Positions 46,001 through 57,507 of a DNA stretch of 64,000 nt are shown piece after piece. The stretch spans positions 2,790,001 to 2,854,000 of the forward strand of contig CM070911.1 of assembly GCA_036417435.1 (NCBI GenBank), given 5' to 3'. This stretch comes from Inia geoffrensis (taxonomy: Eukaryota; Chordata; Mammalia; Artiodactyla; Iniidae). The first letter of the stretch is position 1. Each line of letters opens with the position of its first letter. The translations under genes were made by a program, and so were the position numbers. A model generated the notes under the pieces. It saw only the letters and a list, made by a program, of their open reading frames with translations, was not told the DNA's origin and made no database searches.

Positions 46001-46599
46001 AAGTAGAAAATATAATTTTACTGGGAAATTCAGATTAAGGTGAGGACAGTTGTTTATTTATGTTAAAGTAGATTTTAACACTATCAATGTCGACAGGCCC
46101 TGTATTTAGAGGAGAAAAATGCTGAGATAAAATTATTTTCCAAATAAAAGGAATCCCTTTTCTAAGATATTTTATCTCAAAATTCATTTTTATTAAGTAA
46201 AAAGAAAGCAAAAAGTTGGCAATCAGACAAAAAGTTGGCTGATTGAGATGAAGTAAGCTATGTTCCTTTTCAATAAATAAAGACTTAGATGAACATTTAA
46301 GTTTCAAAAATTCTATGAAATACCTTTATTTTAGCTAATGTGACAAAATTAACTAGTATGTGCACACACAAATAAAAAACATTTTTGGGTGGGTGAAGAC
46401 TTGCTAAATCTAAATGCTGATTGATTATAATAATAATAAAATTTTACCTAATACCTCATTTCAAAATGTTTTATGTAAATATTTCATCTTTACTACTATC
46501 TTCTTAAATATGTATTATTTTCTTCATTTAAATTACATATATATTTCTTATTCACAATCAAGAATTTAAGAAATATAAGTAAGCAAAACCCTAATACCT
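43098..46599. other. 3.5 kb of unique DNA
   Basis: No recognisable transposable element or coding exon. AT-rich overall; short open frames only. Confidence 0.45.
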
Positions 46600-46715
46600 T
46601 TATTTTCACATGCAATAACTCAAAGCACACAACTTAGTCTAAAATGTTACAGCTAGTAAATAGAGTTACATCTTGAATCTGAGCCTGTAATTTATTAATC
46701 AGTGCTCTTCCCCTG
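46600..46715 (-). repeat. Possible MIR fragment
   Basis: 'acagctagtaaatagagtta', 'catcttgaatctgagcctgt' and 'cagtgctcttcc' follow the minus-strand MIR order for its 5' half. Diverged. Confidence 0.5.
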
Positions 46716-49253
46716 AGGAGCAATGTTGGAAGAGTTTTTAATCCCTTTATCTTAACATTTATAAAACTCTTTGGTCAGGGTTGTCTTCACTATCAGTCTT
46801 GGCCAGGAAGCAGTAGCTTTTCCAAGGAAAAATGTGTTTGGTTCACATCTCTGTAATTTTAGCGCCTATCAGAATGTAAGGCATGTATTTGTCACTTCCC
46901 AGATTTGGAGCTAATCTGATCCTGCCATTCATGGTGACTTCAGCTGGCCAAGGCTGAGTTCCATTGTCTTGGGTGCCTGGAAGAACTTGCCTAGAGGAAA
47001 AAAATAATTAACTAAATGCCTAGATTCCTCATGAGCCTGTCAACAGAGCTCTTGTTTGTCAGCGGGATTGCCTGTAATTTCTCCTAAAACCTGATTTGTT
47101 AGTACAATTAAAAAGGCTCAATTTATTAAGTAAAACAACAAACAGAAATCTAGTTTGACATACATCTTTTCTCCAAGGCAAGCAATATGGAAACAATAAA
47201 ACAAACAAACCCTGAACAGCTTTAGAAGTGCATTTTGCTTGCAAACCTATACATGGCTTCTGGTGTGCCCTTTGTTCAGCTTTGTAACATCTCTATAAAA
47301 AGGAAGCTGAACCTCCTTGATCCACCTGAACTCTTCAAACTCCCAGACTATGCCTCCAGGGGATTTGTGTACCGTGAATATGTACTTAGAAGACCATTTC
47401 TTAGCAATATCATTACAATCTAGCAGTTTCTCCGGATAGCAGACCAATTTGCTGAGTCGAGGGAGTTGAGACAGAAGGTTATGTGGTCTTATAAGACCAG
47501 GAGATGCCCTTTGTTGTATTTTGGTTCACTGAATGTTTATTGTTCAACAAATATTGTCTTTACAATTTCTCAAGAAAAGATATCCTATTAACTTATCATG
47601 AACCATTCTTTCCAAATTCCCAGGGATTCAGACTTTGGGAGTAGATGCTGCATTATATCTGGGGGTGTTCACTGAAACAACAGTGTTCATTTCTGTAGTG
47701 TTTAATACAAGTGCTTCCAGTCAGGCGTCACCATCCCACCCTTGGGAAGACTTAAATTCCAGCTTTAAAAGGGGGCATCAGGAGATGCAAGAGGATCCAG
47801 TGATTGACTGGGTCAGACTTAACATCAGAAGAAAAATACATGGCATTTTGTAGATGGACCCTAATGTGCAGGCTCCTTCCCCCAAATCATCATCTCACAG
47901 ACCCAGTGACCTCTGCATCCTCAAGATCACATGTTGCTTTTCACTGCTTGAAGTCTGTCTTCATTTCCCCATGATTTCCATCATTTTGTTTTCAAGAAGG
48001 GCTTAATATGAAATGGAAACAAGTTATTGCTTGGGAATGACCCTTTGTATTTTGGATGGGAATGGGGCAAGGACTGATTCAGAGAGTGAAGGTATTACAT
48101 TTATCCCACACCCAAATTTAAGCATAAAAATTCCTGATATTTGAGAATCAGTGAAGAATAGACTATCCCAGCTGTTGCATGATACTTGGGCTGTCCTTTA
48201 TGTTTTCACATGGGAAGGGGTTATTTCAGTCAACAATTTTGGAATTTATGGTCACCTAGATATTCTAGGCCTGAAAGTTAGCCTATGTGTATGCTGTTTA
48301 GAAAATTATTTGCTAAATACATAAATAGGCAGCAGCTTTGGGTTTTTGTTTTTTGTTTTTGTTTTTGAATGAAACTAATAAAAATCACTTCTCCTTTCAC
48401 TAACAAAGATGAATAAAAACCAAAGCAAACAGAATTATTGGAAGACTATGCAAGAGGTCACAGAAGTGAAGGAAGTGCAGACCCTACAGACTACAGAGCT
48501 CTAGGCACCTGGGTGACAGAAAATAACATGCTTCCACAGAACTGTTTAAATATGTGTCTGCTACCATTATCCCCACATCCCAATATCCTTGAAAAGAGTA
48601 TGTGAGTGGGTAGCTTGTCATCTACCAGTGCCTTGCCCAGGGGTGGTGGTCAAAACCTCAGCTCCCAAGGTCACCGAAATCCTTGCAAAGGAGCAGAGGT
48701 AGTTTCCAGAGAGTAAACTAAGGGCTTTTTCAAAAGAAGGATGGAAGGATACTGGAAGACCCAAACAGATAAGGTTCCACCAGAGAAGTTTAAAAGGAAG
48801 CAGAAACTTCTCCAGTGTATGAGTAACCGATTTCAGTCTCCCGGGTTTCAGAGTCTTTCCATCAGACAGCACGGTATACTTGAGATACTGAATTGCATTC
48901 AGTTGCCTCTTAGAGAGTTGGTTGTCAGGTTAAGTCAGTATTGTCAGGTGGACTATATCCAAAGCAACTCCTAAGAAGGGAAAACCAATCATATCTACTA
49001 ATTTAAAAGCACTCTTACATATATATGATACGGCAGCACAACATTTTTTGTTATCATGGTGAGAACTTGTTAATACCAATTATTGCAAAGTGCTTTAGAC
49101 CCAGGAGGTAAGATAAGACTGGCTCTGTAATTTAGAGGTTGTCTTTAAAGTATTATCAGTGGCATAAAAAGATGTAGACAGATGAGATTTTGGGACGTTT
49201 TCTTTAGTTGATATGTACAGTGGGCAGAAGAAGGTCATCTCAGAATCATCAGG
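46716..49253. other. 2.5 kb of unique DNA
   Basis: No repeat beyond a short T-rich 'gtttttgttttt' run at 48339-48367. No coding exon recognised. Confidence 0.45.
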
Positions 49254-49275
49254 AAAGAGTCACATCAAGCTGGGA
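49254..49275. repeat. Left target-site duplication of the L1 at 49276
   Basis: 22 bases repeated at 49420-49441 with one mismatch (A/G), bracketing a short L1 3' end. Confidence 0.9.
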
Positions 49276-49405
49276 GGGGAGTCTGGGAGAGAAGAGATAC
49301 ACGTATATGTATAGCTGAGTCACTTCGCTGTGCCCCTGAAACGATCGCAGCATTGTTAATCAGCTATACTCAAATATAAGATAAAAAGTTAAAAAAAAAA
49401 AAAAA
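49276..49405 (+). mobile_element. Severely 5'-truncated L1 3' end
   Basis: 'gtatagctgagtcacttcgc', 'tgtgcccctgaaacgatcgc', 'ttaatcagctatactcaaat', then A15. Belongs to another L1 3'-end subfamily than 41505. Between its A tract and the right target duplication (49420-49441) is an extra 'caactggtacc' plus a second short A run. Confidence 0.88.
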
Positions 49406-49419
49406 CAACTGGTACCAAA

Positions 49420-49441
49420 AAAGAGTCACGTCAAGCTGGGA
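49420..49441. repeat. Right target-site duplication of the L1 at 49276
   Basis: Second copy of 49254-49275, one mismatch. Confidence 0.9.
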
Positions 49442-49721
49442 TGAAATACTGACTCAGCTGTTTTCCATTTATTTGAGCTTAGAAAAATAGTTTAACTGGC
49501 CTGAGCCTGGCAGAGAGGAAGGCCTGTGAAATTGGAGGGTAGGAGTTGGAGGAGGTGAGGGGAGGATGAGTGATGAGACCAAGGTGTTGCAGATGTACAA
49601 TGTCCAAAGTGGAAGGTGCACTAGAGATAATTTAGTCTAAGATCCGTGTTTCATCCTCAGATAAAAACACTGAGGACCAGAGAGGGAAGATCTTCAAGAG
49701 CTACAAAGTGTTTGCGGTGCA

Positions 49722-49832
49722 CTGCGAACTGAATATTTGTGTCCCCCAAAGTCCATATGTTGAAATGTAACCCCAAATGTGGTAGTGCTAGGGGGTGGGG
49801 TCTTTGGGAGGTGATTATGGAGGATCATAACA
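49722..49832 (+). mobile_element. MaLR LTR fragment (MST/MLT1-like)
   Basis: 'gaactgaatatttgtgtccc', 'ccatatgttgaaatgtaacc', 'gggggtggggtctttgggag', 'gtgattatgg' match the 5' part of MST/MLT1-type LTRs. The remainder of the LTR is absent. Confidence 0.8.
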
Positions 49833-50417
49833 TTCTTTACAAATGTTAATTAAATAAATGAAAAAAAAAACACTTTAGTGATGAATGTTTACCATTTCTT
49901 CACAGGTGGGAGTGAAGGAAAAGTTTAAAGAGATCGGTGTTTTAGAAGAGAATCCTAGCTGAGTGGAGAATCTGTGATTACCTATGCAGACTTTAACTTT
50001 TCTTCCTTATCAATGCCAAAATCCCAAACCTTGGAAAAGAATGTGCATATTTCCTTTATCCCACTTTATCCAGCCTCTGTTTATCACAAGATTTCTGGCC
50101 AAGGGTGGAGTCTCTCTGTGTGTCTTGAACTGCCTCATTTAAAACGAACCAACAAGATTCAGATGGTTTCCTCCCCTCCAGAAACGATCATTCGCCTTAC
50201 TGTCAGCTCATTTCATCTTTGTGTAATAGTACATTTCCTCTGGTTTTCTGGGAGAGTAAATAGAATGAAAAGGAAGACAGTTTCCAGTGACGTGTTAATA
50301 GCAGTCACCTTGACATTATGACAGCATATTGAAACAAATGAGTGAGATTATTTTACTAAAAAAGTCAATAATTCTTTTCACAGATGCCACTGAGTGGTGC
50401 AAAACTGAAAGGCAGTG
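49833..50417. other. Unique DNA
   Basis: One 115-residue open frame (49974-50321, plus) without recognisable domain, splice support or start context; no repeat seen. Confidence 0.45.
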
Positions 50418-50640
50418 GGGTGAGGGAATCAGATCTGGGTCAAGTCCTGGCTCTAGAATTCCTTGGCTGTGCATTCTCAAGAAAGTCCCGTAAACTCTCT
50501 GAGCTTTTGTGACTTCATCTACAAACAGGGACTATGATACCTTCCTCGCATGATTACCATAAACATCAAATATAGGAAAGATTTTTGTGAATTCTATTAA
50601 GCTAAAGTTGTCATGATAAGCAACTGAAGAACTAAGGTAC
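50418..50640 (+). repeat. MIR SINE
   Basis: Plus-strand MIR order well kept: 'gggtcaagtcctggctctag', 'gaaagtcccgtaaactctct', 'gagcttttgtgacttcatct', 'acaaacagggactatgatac', 'cttcctcgcatgattaccat'. Confidence 0.75.
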
Positions 50641-51357
50641 TTTTCCTGATAACACAGATCAGACTTTATTGGCTATGAAATTATAAAATTTGGCAACTGA
50701 GATAACAGCTTGGTACTTCTTTCTTCCTAGTGTAATTTCTATTTCTTTTTATGAGTTATTCTAAAAAAAATTTCTCTAGATGAATTAATATTATATTACA
50801 CAAAAGAATTAGTTCTGAAATAATTACCCAAATAACTGAATTGATTGCACTTGTCTCTAGAGAAAATGAATGCATTGAGTGCTAGGATTTTTTTTTTTAA
50901 ACACAACAGTTCTCTGTGTGTATATATCTATCTCTATATCTTTCTTTATCTCTATCTATATATGATGTGTGTTACATATATTTGCATATGTGTGTAGATA
51001 GATAGATAGAGAGATAGGGATGATTATGGTAGGTACACCTGAGGAAGAAAAGAATAGTGTGTGGGAAAAGGGAACAGTAGGTTCAAGGTAGAATTTGTTG
51101 TCCTGGGGTTTGGGTTGGGGTGAAAAGCAGTAGAATTTTATGGAATCTACTCTGAGTTTCAGGAAAATTCCATCTGACATCAATTTTGTATGATTTGGAC
51201 CCTCACCTGTAAGAGTCACATCTTAGCAAAAACTGATGGCACAGTGAAATTGGTTAATTAGGTGGGACTTAAACTAGTTACAAAGGCTGGTTGAGTGGGA
51301 ATCACAGGGCTGCTGCAGCTCCTTGCAGCTAAGACCTCCTGGACACTCCTAGATCTC
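50641..51357. other. Unique DNA with TATC/GATA simple repeat
   Basis: Degenerate 'tatc/tctc' units at 50930-50960 and 'gatagatagatagagagata' at 50997-51016. No gene or transposon recognised. Confidence 0.5.
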
Positions 51358-51417
51358 CTTTCTTACTTTCTTCCTTTTTCTTTCTTCCTTTTTCTTTCTT
51401 TCTTTTTCTTTCTTTTT

Positions 51418-51486
<69 letters not shown>

Positions 51487-51516
51487 TTTCTTTCTCTTTC
51501 TTTCTTTCTCTTTTTT

Positions 51517-51552
<36 letters not shown>

Positions 51553-51588
51553 TTTCTTTCTTTCCCTCTTTTTTTTTTTTTTTTTTTA
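51358..51588. repeat. (TTTC)n microsatellite followed by a T tract
   Basis: About 230 bases of pure pyrimidine built of 'ttct/tttc' units with a few 'ctc' and 'ccttt' interruptions, ending in T21. Open frames through it encode only Phe/Leu/Ser or Lys/Glu/Arg repeats. Confidence 0.97.
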
Positions 51589-52199
51589 ATTAGACATTGA
51601 GTACTACCAGGGTTTACCCATGCATGCAACTTTCTTTCTTACTGATAAAGATTTCTAAATTTGAATCTCAGTTCCAGAGTACCACATTTCTGTAATTTCT
51701 ACTCAGGACTCTTCTCCACATGATTTTCCAGCTGGCATTTTAAGCTCAACCTTCTACCTAAAGGCCAGTGTCCATCTCACACTCCTTCTCCACATTTATT
51801 CCTCTGTAGACTGAGGAGGATGAACCAGCAGATAGTCACACACCTTCTCAGCTTCCTTGGCAGCATTTTCTTTGCTCTGACCTGGGGCTACAGACTGATC
51901 TTTGATGCTTCCTCTTCTGTTGCTATAATATGAGTATATGCATATATATGCATATATATATTATAGTGTATATTATATGCAGTAATATGCATATGTAGCA
52001 TATGATATGCACTATAATCGCTATAATATGCAATCCACATATGCGGTGGTCATGGCAATGGATTTTATAACTTTATAAAATTTCACTCTTGCACTTTAAA
52101 TGCTGAGTAGTTTCAGATTTAAATTGCTTTATTCAACAAGTATTACTGGCTTCCAGACTTCAGTCTTTCTCCTTTAAATAATTATCTAGATTGCTTCGA
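51589..52199. other. Unique DNA with a TATGCA-rich patch
   Basis: 51925-52045 contains repeated 'tatgcatata', 'gcatatga' and 'ctataata' units, a self-complementary AT-rich patch. The rest is unrecognised. Confidence 0.5.
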
Positions 52200-52345
52200 A
52201 GTTAAGCTTCTCAAACCTGAGTCTGATTATGTCACTTCTGTATGCCAATCTTTCTCTGCCTCCTGATGGCCGGATAATTTAAGAAATTATTCAGGCTGGT
52301 TCTCAGGAGTCTCTAAATAAACTTCTAGCTTGCAGCTCTCTCCCT
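52200..52345 (+). mobile_element. Possible L2 fragment
   Basis: 'aaacctgagtctgattatgt', 'cacttctgtatgcc', 'ctctgcctcctgatggcc' recall the L2 'ctgatcatgtcactcc...' region. Weak. Confidence 0.4.
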
Positions 52346-52845
52346 CAATCAGAGTTAATCTTAATCAAATCTCCCTTTTCTTCTTTCCTAATTTTTGAGC
52401 GTAGGTTATCTCTCCTTTTTAAAAACTCCCTTAACACTATTTATTTTCATTTATAAGTGTCAGAAACTGAGCCCCAATAAACTTAAACAAAAAAGCAAAG
52501 TGTTTGTCTCACATAACTGGGAAACACAGGAGTATAACTGCTTCAGACGCATTGGAACCATGAACTCATGGCTTTTGTCTCCTCCACTGCTTACCTCTGT
52601 TCCTTGGCATATTTTGCTCATTCTTTCTTACCCCATTCTGCTCTTTCCAAGAAGTCAGGAAATACTGCTTCAAACAACACTCCTCATCACTGACCTTAAA
52701 ATCCAAAGACTCAGGGACTAGGGAAAGCTCCTTCCCTTCACGTCTCTTAAGGACCAGTGACCAAGTCTTAGGAAAGACACAGCTTATTCATGTGCTGATA
52801 GTGAGAGGAAGTTATGGTAGAAAGATCTGAAAATATAGGGGCATT
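52346..52845. other. Unique DNA
   Basis: No repeat or gene recognised. Confidence 0.4.
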
Positions 52846-52960
52846 AATCAATCAGGTTCTTCCAGAGAAACAGAACCAATAGAATGTGTAAGTGGCTGGC
52901 AAGTCCAAAATGTGCAAAGTGGGTAGAAAGCTGGAGACTCAGGAAGAGTCTATGTATTTA
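52846..52960 (-). mobile_element. ERVL/MaLR-class LTR fragment with internal deletion
   Basis: 'caggttcttccagagaaaca', 'gaaccaatagaatgtgt' then directly 'ggctggcaagtccaaaatgt' and 'ctggagactcaggaagagtc'. These pieces are normally about 60-80 bases apart in the LTR, so a middle part was lost. Confidence 0.6.
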
Positions 52961-53584
52961 AAAAAAATGTGCATATACAGACACACATACACATTCAATA
53001 AATCACTACTCCTATGGAACTTCAGACCATATGAGATTCTGTTGTTCATTTCTAAAATGTTTTCTTTTCCTCTCCATAATATTAGAAATAAGTTTGAAGA
53101 GAAATATTGCTGTGTCTTTGTCCACTGTGGACAAAGGCGAAAATGTGGGGAGGGGGCCAGTGACAGAGACACAGCTTTGACTGAGACTGAAAACCACCCA
53201 ACACAACCCTCTCTTCTCTGCCAGAGGTGGAGGTCCTGGGAGGGGCCTGCATGGCTGGGTTCTGTGGGAAAGCAGCGAGTGCTCACAAGAGTGGAAATGA
53301 CCTAAAACTCCATCTTGAGCTCAGAAGTTCAAAAAGCCCGCAGAGAATAGTTGTTGATTCCATGCCTTTGTTGGCTGGCCTGAAAAGACAACAAAGGTGA
53401 AAATGAAAGTTATCTGGTAATAATGGTTTTCTGGAACAGCTCATTGAATGTTTACTAACTGCCCATATTAAGCCTTTGAAGCCCCAGTCCTGTTCTGGTG
53501 GCTCTCAAGTTGCAGATTTGATCAGAATCTTAGTGTCACAACAAACTCCAGCCTCTAATGATTGTAGCTTTTATAGATATTTGA
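52961..53584. other. Unique DNA
   Basis: Overlapping frames on both strands near 52892-53305 (up to 137 residues) have no domain and lie partly in the LTR remnant. Confidence 0.4.
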
Positions 53585-53850
53585 GTTCCTTCTGCAGATA
53601 TTGATTGAACACATAGTACTTACCAGATGAGGTGTGTTCCAAGTTCTGTGACATTTAGAGAGCAGAGTTTCAAGGTAGCAGCAAGGGATAAATCCAAATA
53701 AGTATGATAAAATAATTTAAAAGTTGTATGAGATGTCCCCCCTCAGAATATTATGGAAGAATGACTGGCTCTTTCAAGAAACATTTATTGTATACTAAAT
53801 GTGCTTTAGGTATTGTGGAAGGTATTGATTCCTTGAGATCATAAACTTTA
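53585..53850 (-). mobile_element. L2-like fragments
   Basis: 'tattgattgaacacatagta', 'cttaccagatgaggtgtgtt', 'ccaagttctg' and then 'aagaaacatttattgtatac', 'taaatgtgctttaggtattg' each resemble the reverse complement of the L2 3' terminus, in tandem. Confidence 0.45.
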
Positions 53851-54289
53851 TGATCTTTAAGTGATCACTTTGGAAACATATTTACTCAGAGTAACAGCCA
53901 CAGACGTTTAGTGACATTTATAGGGGCCAGGCTCAGTGTCCTGCTTATGTACGTGTGTCTGCGTGTCTGAATATTAAGGCTGAGTGCAGATAAATTACTA
54001 GTAATCATAGTAATAAAGACATAAATGTAGCTTTTCTGGAACTTATCTCTACACTATTCTGTAAAGTAAAGTAAAATTTATTAGTAAATTTCATTAGTTC
54101 TTGCTCACATTCATTTATGCATTTACTCATTCAGTAAACTTTATTACAGAGATGCAACATACTTGGTTCTATTTATCGAGAGTGGCAGTGGAACCTGGTA
54201 AAGAGGAGGGTTAAGTGATATTAATGCTTGTCTGTCTGGTCTCAGGCCAAAAGCCTTCCTCTGTTGCTTTTAATAACAACATGCCAACA
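53851..54289. other. Unique DNA
   Basis: No repeat or gene recognised. Confidence 0.4.
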
Positions 54290-54450
54290 TTTTCATACAA
54301 TGCTCACAGTAACCAGGATGTAGGAATGTACCCATGTATCATATACCAGATGATACCTGGAGCACATATGTGATTAGTAATGAGTATAAATTCACAAGGC
54401 CAGAAAGTGACAGACCTGAAATTTGACCCCAAATCTTTTAAATCCAAGAC
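54290..54450 (-). repeat. MIR SINE fragment
   Basis: 'tgctcacagtaaccaggatg', 'tcacaaggccagaaagtgac', 'agacctgaaatttgacccca' and 'aatcttttaaatccaagacc' follow MIR minus-strand order. Confidence 0.55.
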
Positions 54451-55669
54451 CAGTTCCCCTTTTATAAACTTACAGCCAGCTGGTCAATTTTGCTGAAAAG
54501 ACAAAATACAGATGTCAATATTGCAGCAATTTTACTTGAGTGTTTTCTTTAACCTTCCAAGGAGAATGATTTCTTTCTACCAGCATTCTGCTTACTGCTG
54601 ACTGCAAATTTATTTGCTGAAGGTTCAATGGTATTTGATTGTAGTTTTTGTTTTATTGAATGAGTTGAATACACACACACTCTGGATAGAATTCGTCCAC
54701 ATTTCCTAGCTTTATCAGACTGCAAAACCAGCATCAAAATAGAAAATGGCACTTTCTTCTGTTCAGTTACAACACTAATTATTATTTTTTACATAAATAG
54801 AACTGTAGTTAGGCGGCCGGAGGATCAAAGGCAGAGCTGCATTAAGGAGAAGTCAGGCTGCTGAGGCTGGCTGGCTTCTGACAGCTTTCAGCTGCTTTGA
54901 TCAGACACCTATCAGCACAGACAGGCACATTTTTTGCCTTTTGTCTGAGTCGGGAAATGAGAGAGATGATAGCTGCCTTTTGGTCCGAATCCTAACCACT
55001 CTGCTTGACAGGAGATGAAAGGTACACCAATTACTATTGGTAATAGCTGACTACAGTGTGCATTCATTATCCCAGTTATCTCTACAAATTACACAGTATT
55101 CTCGGGTACCTGAGGAAAGGAAGTATTTAAAGCAAGCAAACTCTCTACCAGCAATATTTGATGAGCCCCAGGAGTAGAGCCCTCTGTCAAAGAGTTTTCA
55201 ACACAGCCTCACCAAGAGGATGAAACCCAGTGGAGATTCCCAGTCTCCTGGCATTAGTTTTCCATGACGGTATCCAGCTGAGAAATGTGTGTGGGTGAAG
55301 CTATAAAATGAGAGAACACAGTGTTTTATGAGGCTATATATACGATTAGGGCTCTCTTGTCCACAAATATTTTCTCAAGGGCAGTTTATGTTATTGCTTT
55401 GGGGCATAAGTGCATGTGAATAATGCACCCATTTAATAACTAATTTTAGGATTCAACTATGAAAACTGTGCATCACCAGATATACATTCTGTTTTTGGAG
55501 GCAGAGGTGGGGGTGGGGGTGGGGCGGTGGTTTAGATTTGTAAAATGAAGTAACAACTGTAAAAATGGCAATATTTGAAACTGCTTTCCCAATAATAACA
55601 TGTACATGTGTGTTTGTGTGTGTGAATTTGTGTATGTGTTGATAGGGATGATGGACTTATATCTGACCC
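54451..55669. other. Unique DNA, includes candidate conserved segment and a G-rich run
   Basis: 54790-55110 is non-repetitive, of balanced composition, and dense in short motifs (see findings). 55507-55529 is G-rich ('gaggtgggggtgggggtggg' and following). 55600-55640 is GT-rich. No coding exon recognised. Confidence 0.4.
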
Positions 55670-55805
55670 AGAGACTTATGGTCTATATAATGTATATATG
55701 CTTTCACTTAATCTTCATAGCAACATTGAGACACAGGTATTATTATAAGATCTCAAAACGTGACAAACTATGACTCAGAAATTTATTGTAACTCATTCAG
55801 AGTCA
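55670..55805 (-). repeat. MIR SINE fragment
   Basis: 'tttcacttaatcttcatagc', 'aacattgagacacaggtatt', 'attataagatctcaaaac', 'tgactcagaaatttattgta' in MIR minus-strand order, diverged. Confidence 0.5.
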
Positions 55806-55954
55806 ACTGGAAAAAAAGTCATGATTTTGATTCCATATTTATCTGATGTGTCTCCTTATTGGGTGTGTTTGAGTCTCCTTATTATCATGAAATTATTTAA
55901 ATATTTATACCAGCTCATGGTCTATCTTCAACCTGAAAGTTTTCTCCATCTTCT

Positions 55955-56273
55955 TTTTTTTTTTTTTTTTTTTTTTTTAAAGATGTTGGGGTAGGAGTTT
56001 ATTTATTTTTGCTGTGTTGGGTCTTCGTTTCTGTGCGAGGGCTTTCTCTAGTTGTGGCAAGTGGGGGCCACTCTTCATCACGGTGTGCGCGGGCCTCTCA
56101 CTATTGCGGCCTCTCCTGTTGCGGAGCACAGGCTCCAGACGCGCAGGCTCAGTAGTTGTGGCTCACGGGCCTAGTTGCTCCGCGGCATGTGGGCTCTTCC
56201 TGGACCAGGGTACGAACCCGTGTCCCCTGCATTAGCAGGCAGATTCTCAACCACCGCGCCACGAGGGAAGCCC
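55955..56273 (-). mobile_element. CHR-type SINE, long form, with extra 3' sequence
   Basis: Minus strand: T tract to 55978, a non-SINE 19-base stretch at 55979-55997, then 'tttatttatttttgctgtgt' and the long-form body to the head 'gcgccacgagggaagcc'. Target duplication 'tctccatcttct' at 55943-55954 and 56274-56285. The head has 'ccacgaggg' where most copies have 'ccaccaggg'. Confidence 0.93.
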
Positions 56274-56424
56274 TCTCCATCTTCTAATCCTACACTGTCT
56301 GCAAGGCCCAGATCATTTGTCACCCACTTTGTAAAAGTTGATATTATTATTCTGGCGAAAATTACTCTCTCTACCTTCTGAATATCCAGAGCACAACTCA
56401 CATTGTGATATGTATTAGAGTTAT

Positions 56425-56575
56425 ATCTGTGTATGTTTGATATATGCACAAGATCTGAGCTCCTTGAAGACATGGCCAAATCTTACTCATCTCTGTATGC
56501 CTGGCTAGTGCGGTTCCTGACAAAAAGAACAAAGCAAATATTCAATAAATATTTAAATTCAACTGAATCCAATTA
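56425..56575 (+). mobile_element. L2 LINE 3' end
   Basis: 'tgagctccttgaagacatgg', 'ctgtatgcctggctagtgcg', 'caaatattcaataaatattt' match the L2 3' terminus ('gctccttgagggcaggga ... caataaatatttg'). Confidence 0.6.
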
Positions 56576-57507
56576 CCAGAAAAATAGTTGTTATCATGTC
56601 AAAGGCTCCCTGGTAAGTTGTTCTTTACAATTTTTCTATCTATCTTAGTTTTGACTTTTTAAAGAAAATTTAATCTCATAACTTCCCATAATTAAAGAGA
56701 AATAGCATTTAGTTAAAAAATGTAGTGCCTTTGCTTCTGGTAATGGTCAAATAATTTGTAAGAAACAAAGCCTCAAATAGATAACAATATTAAACTCTGG
56801 AAAAAATATTAAACCACACGGAGACAAAACTATTTGAAGGCACTAGAGATATTTCCATAGCAGATAGAGCTGGAGTAGTGTTAATATTGAAAGGAAAGCA
56901 CAAGGAGAGATTTGCTGGGACAGGGAAAAAGGAATTTTGAAATCCATGAAAAAAAAAATTCAAAATTCACCACCGTCACTCAATGGAAATGTCACTAGTG
57001 CAACCTGAGGGCAGAGGCTAAAACTGGGAGGGCTCCATCCACCCAGGTGAATGCATGGAGGCTGGACAGTGTTGGAAGATTCTGGAACTCATGAATCATC
57101 AACATGAACTAACCATGGGTTCTTTCCAAGTAAAAGCCCAGCCCTAGTACTGGTAGAATGAGAATGATTCAGCTAGAGTCAGTAGGTACCAATGAAAGTG
57201 AGCATTCATTTAGGGGGCAAAAAACAAAACCAGCTGATCTCTAGAAGGAGAGTACCACATTATTTTAACATTTCAAGAAAACAATCGAAAATAGAGTTTA
57301 GAGTTGTGAAGCTAAAAACGTTATTTGGCCACATCCATCTTTTATGAGAAAAAGAAAATCAATCAAAATTAAACTGGAGAAGAGAAAGGGATTTTGGTCA
57401 AATACCACACAAAATTATTGTAAAATAAAGTAGAAAAAAATGAGTAAAATAATGTCTTCAGAGGAATTAAAAGCATGTCAGAAAGTTGTATATAAAACAG
57501 GTGAAGG
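56576..57507 (+). mobile_element. Possible 5' part of an old L1M/HAL1-like LINE
   Basis: A-rich, non-coding sequence ('agataacaatattaaactct', 'gggctccatccacccagg', 'gcagataga') reminiscent of L1M 5' regions and continuous in style with the L1M ORF1-like sequence at 58040. Similarity is weak and assigned partly from context. Confidence 0.35.

Noticed and set aside
49620..49720. Possible MIR-like segment ('ataaaaacactgaggaccag')
   Set aside because: Only one short phrase matches; too weak to annotate.
51295..51629. Open frames encoding Phe/Leu/Ser or Lys/Glu/Arg repeats
   Set aside because: They are translations of the (TTTC)n microsatellite.
52892..53305. 137-residue plus-strand open frame
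   Set aside because: It begins inside an LTR remnant, has antisense frames of similar length across the same bases, and shows no domain.
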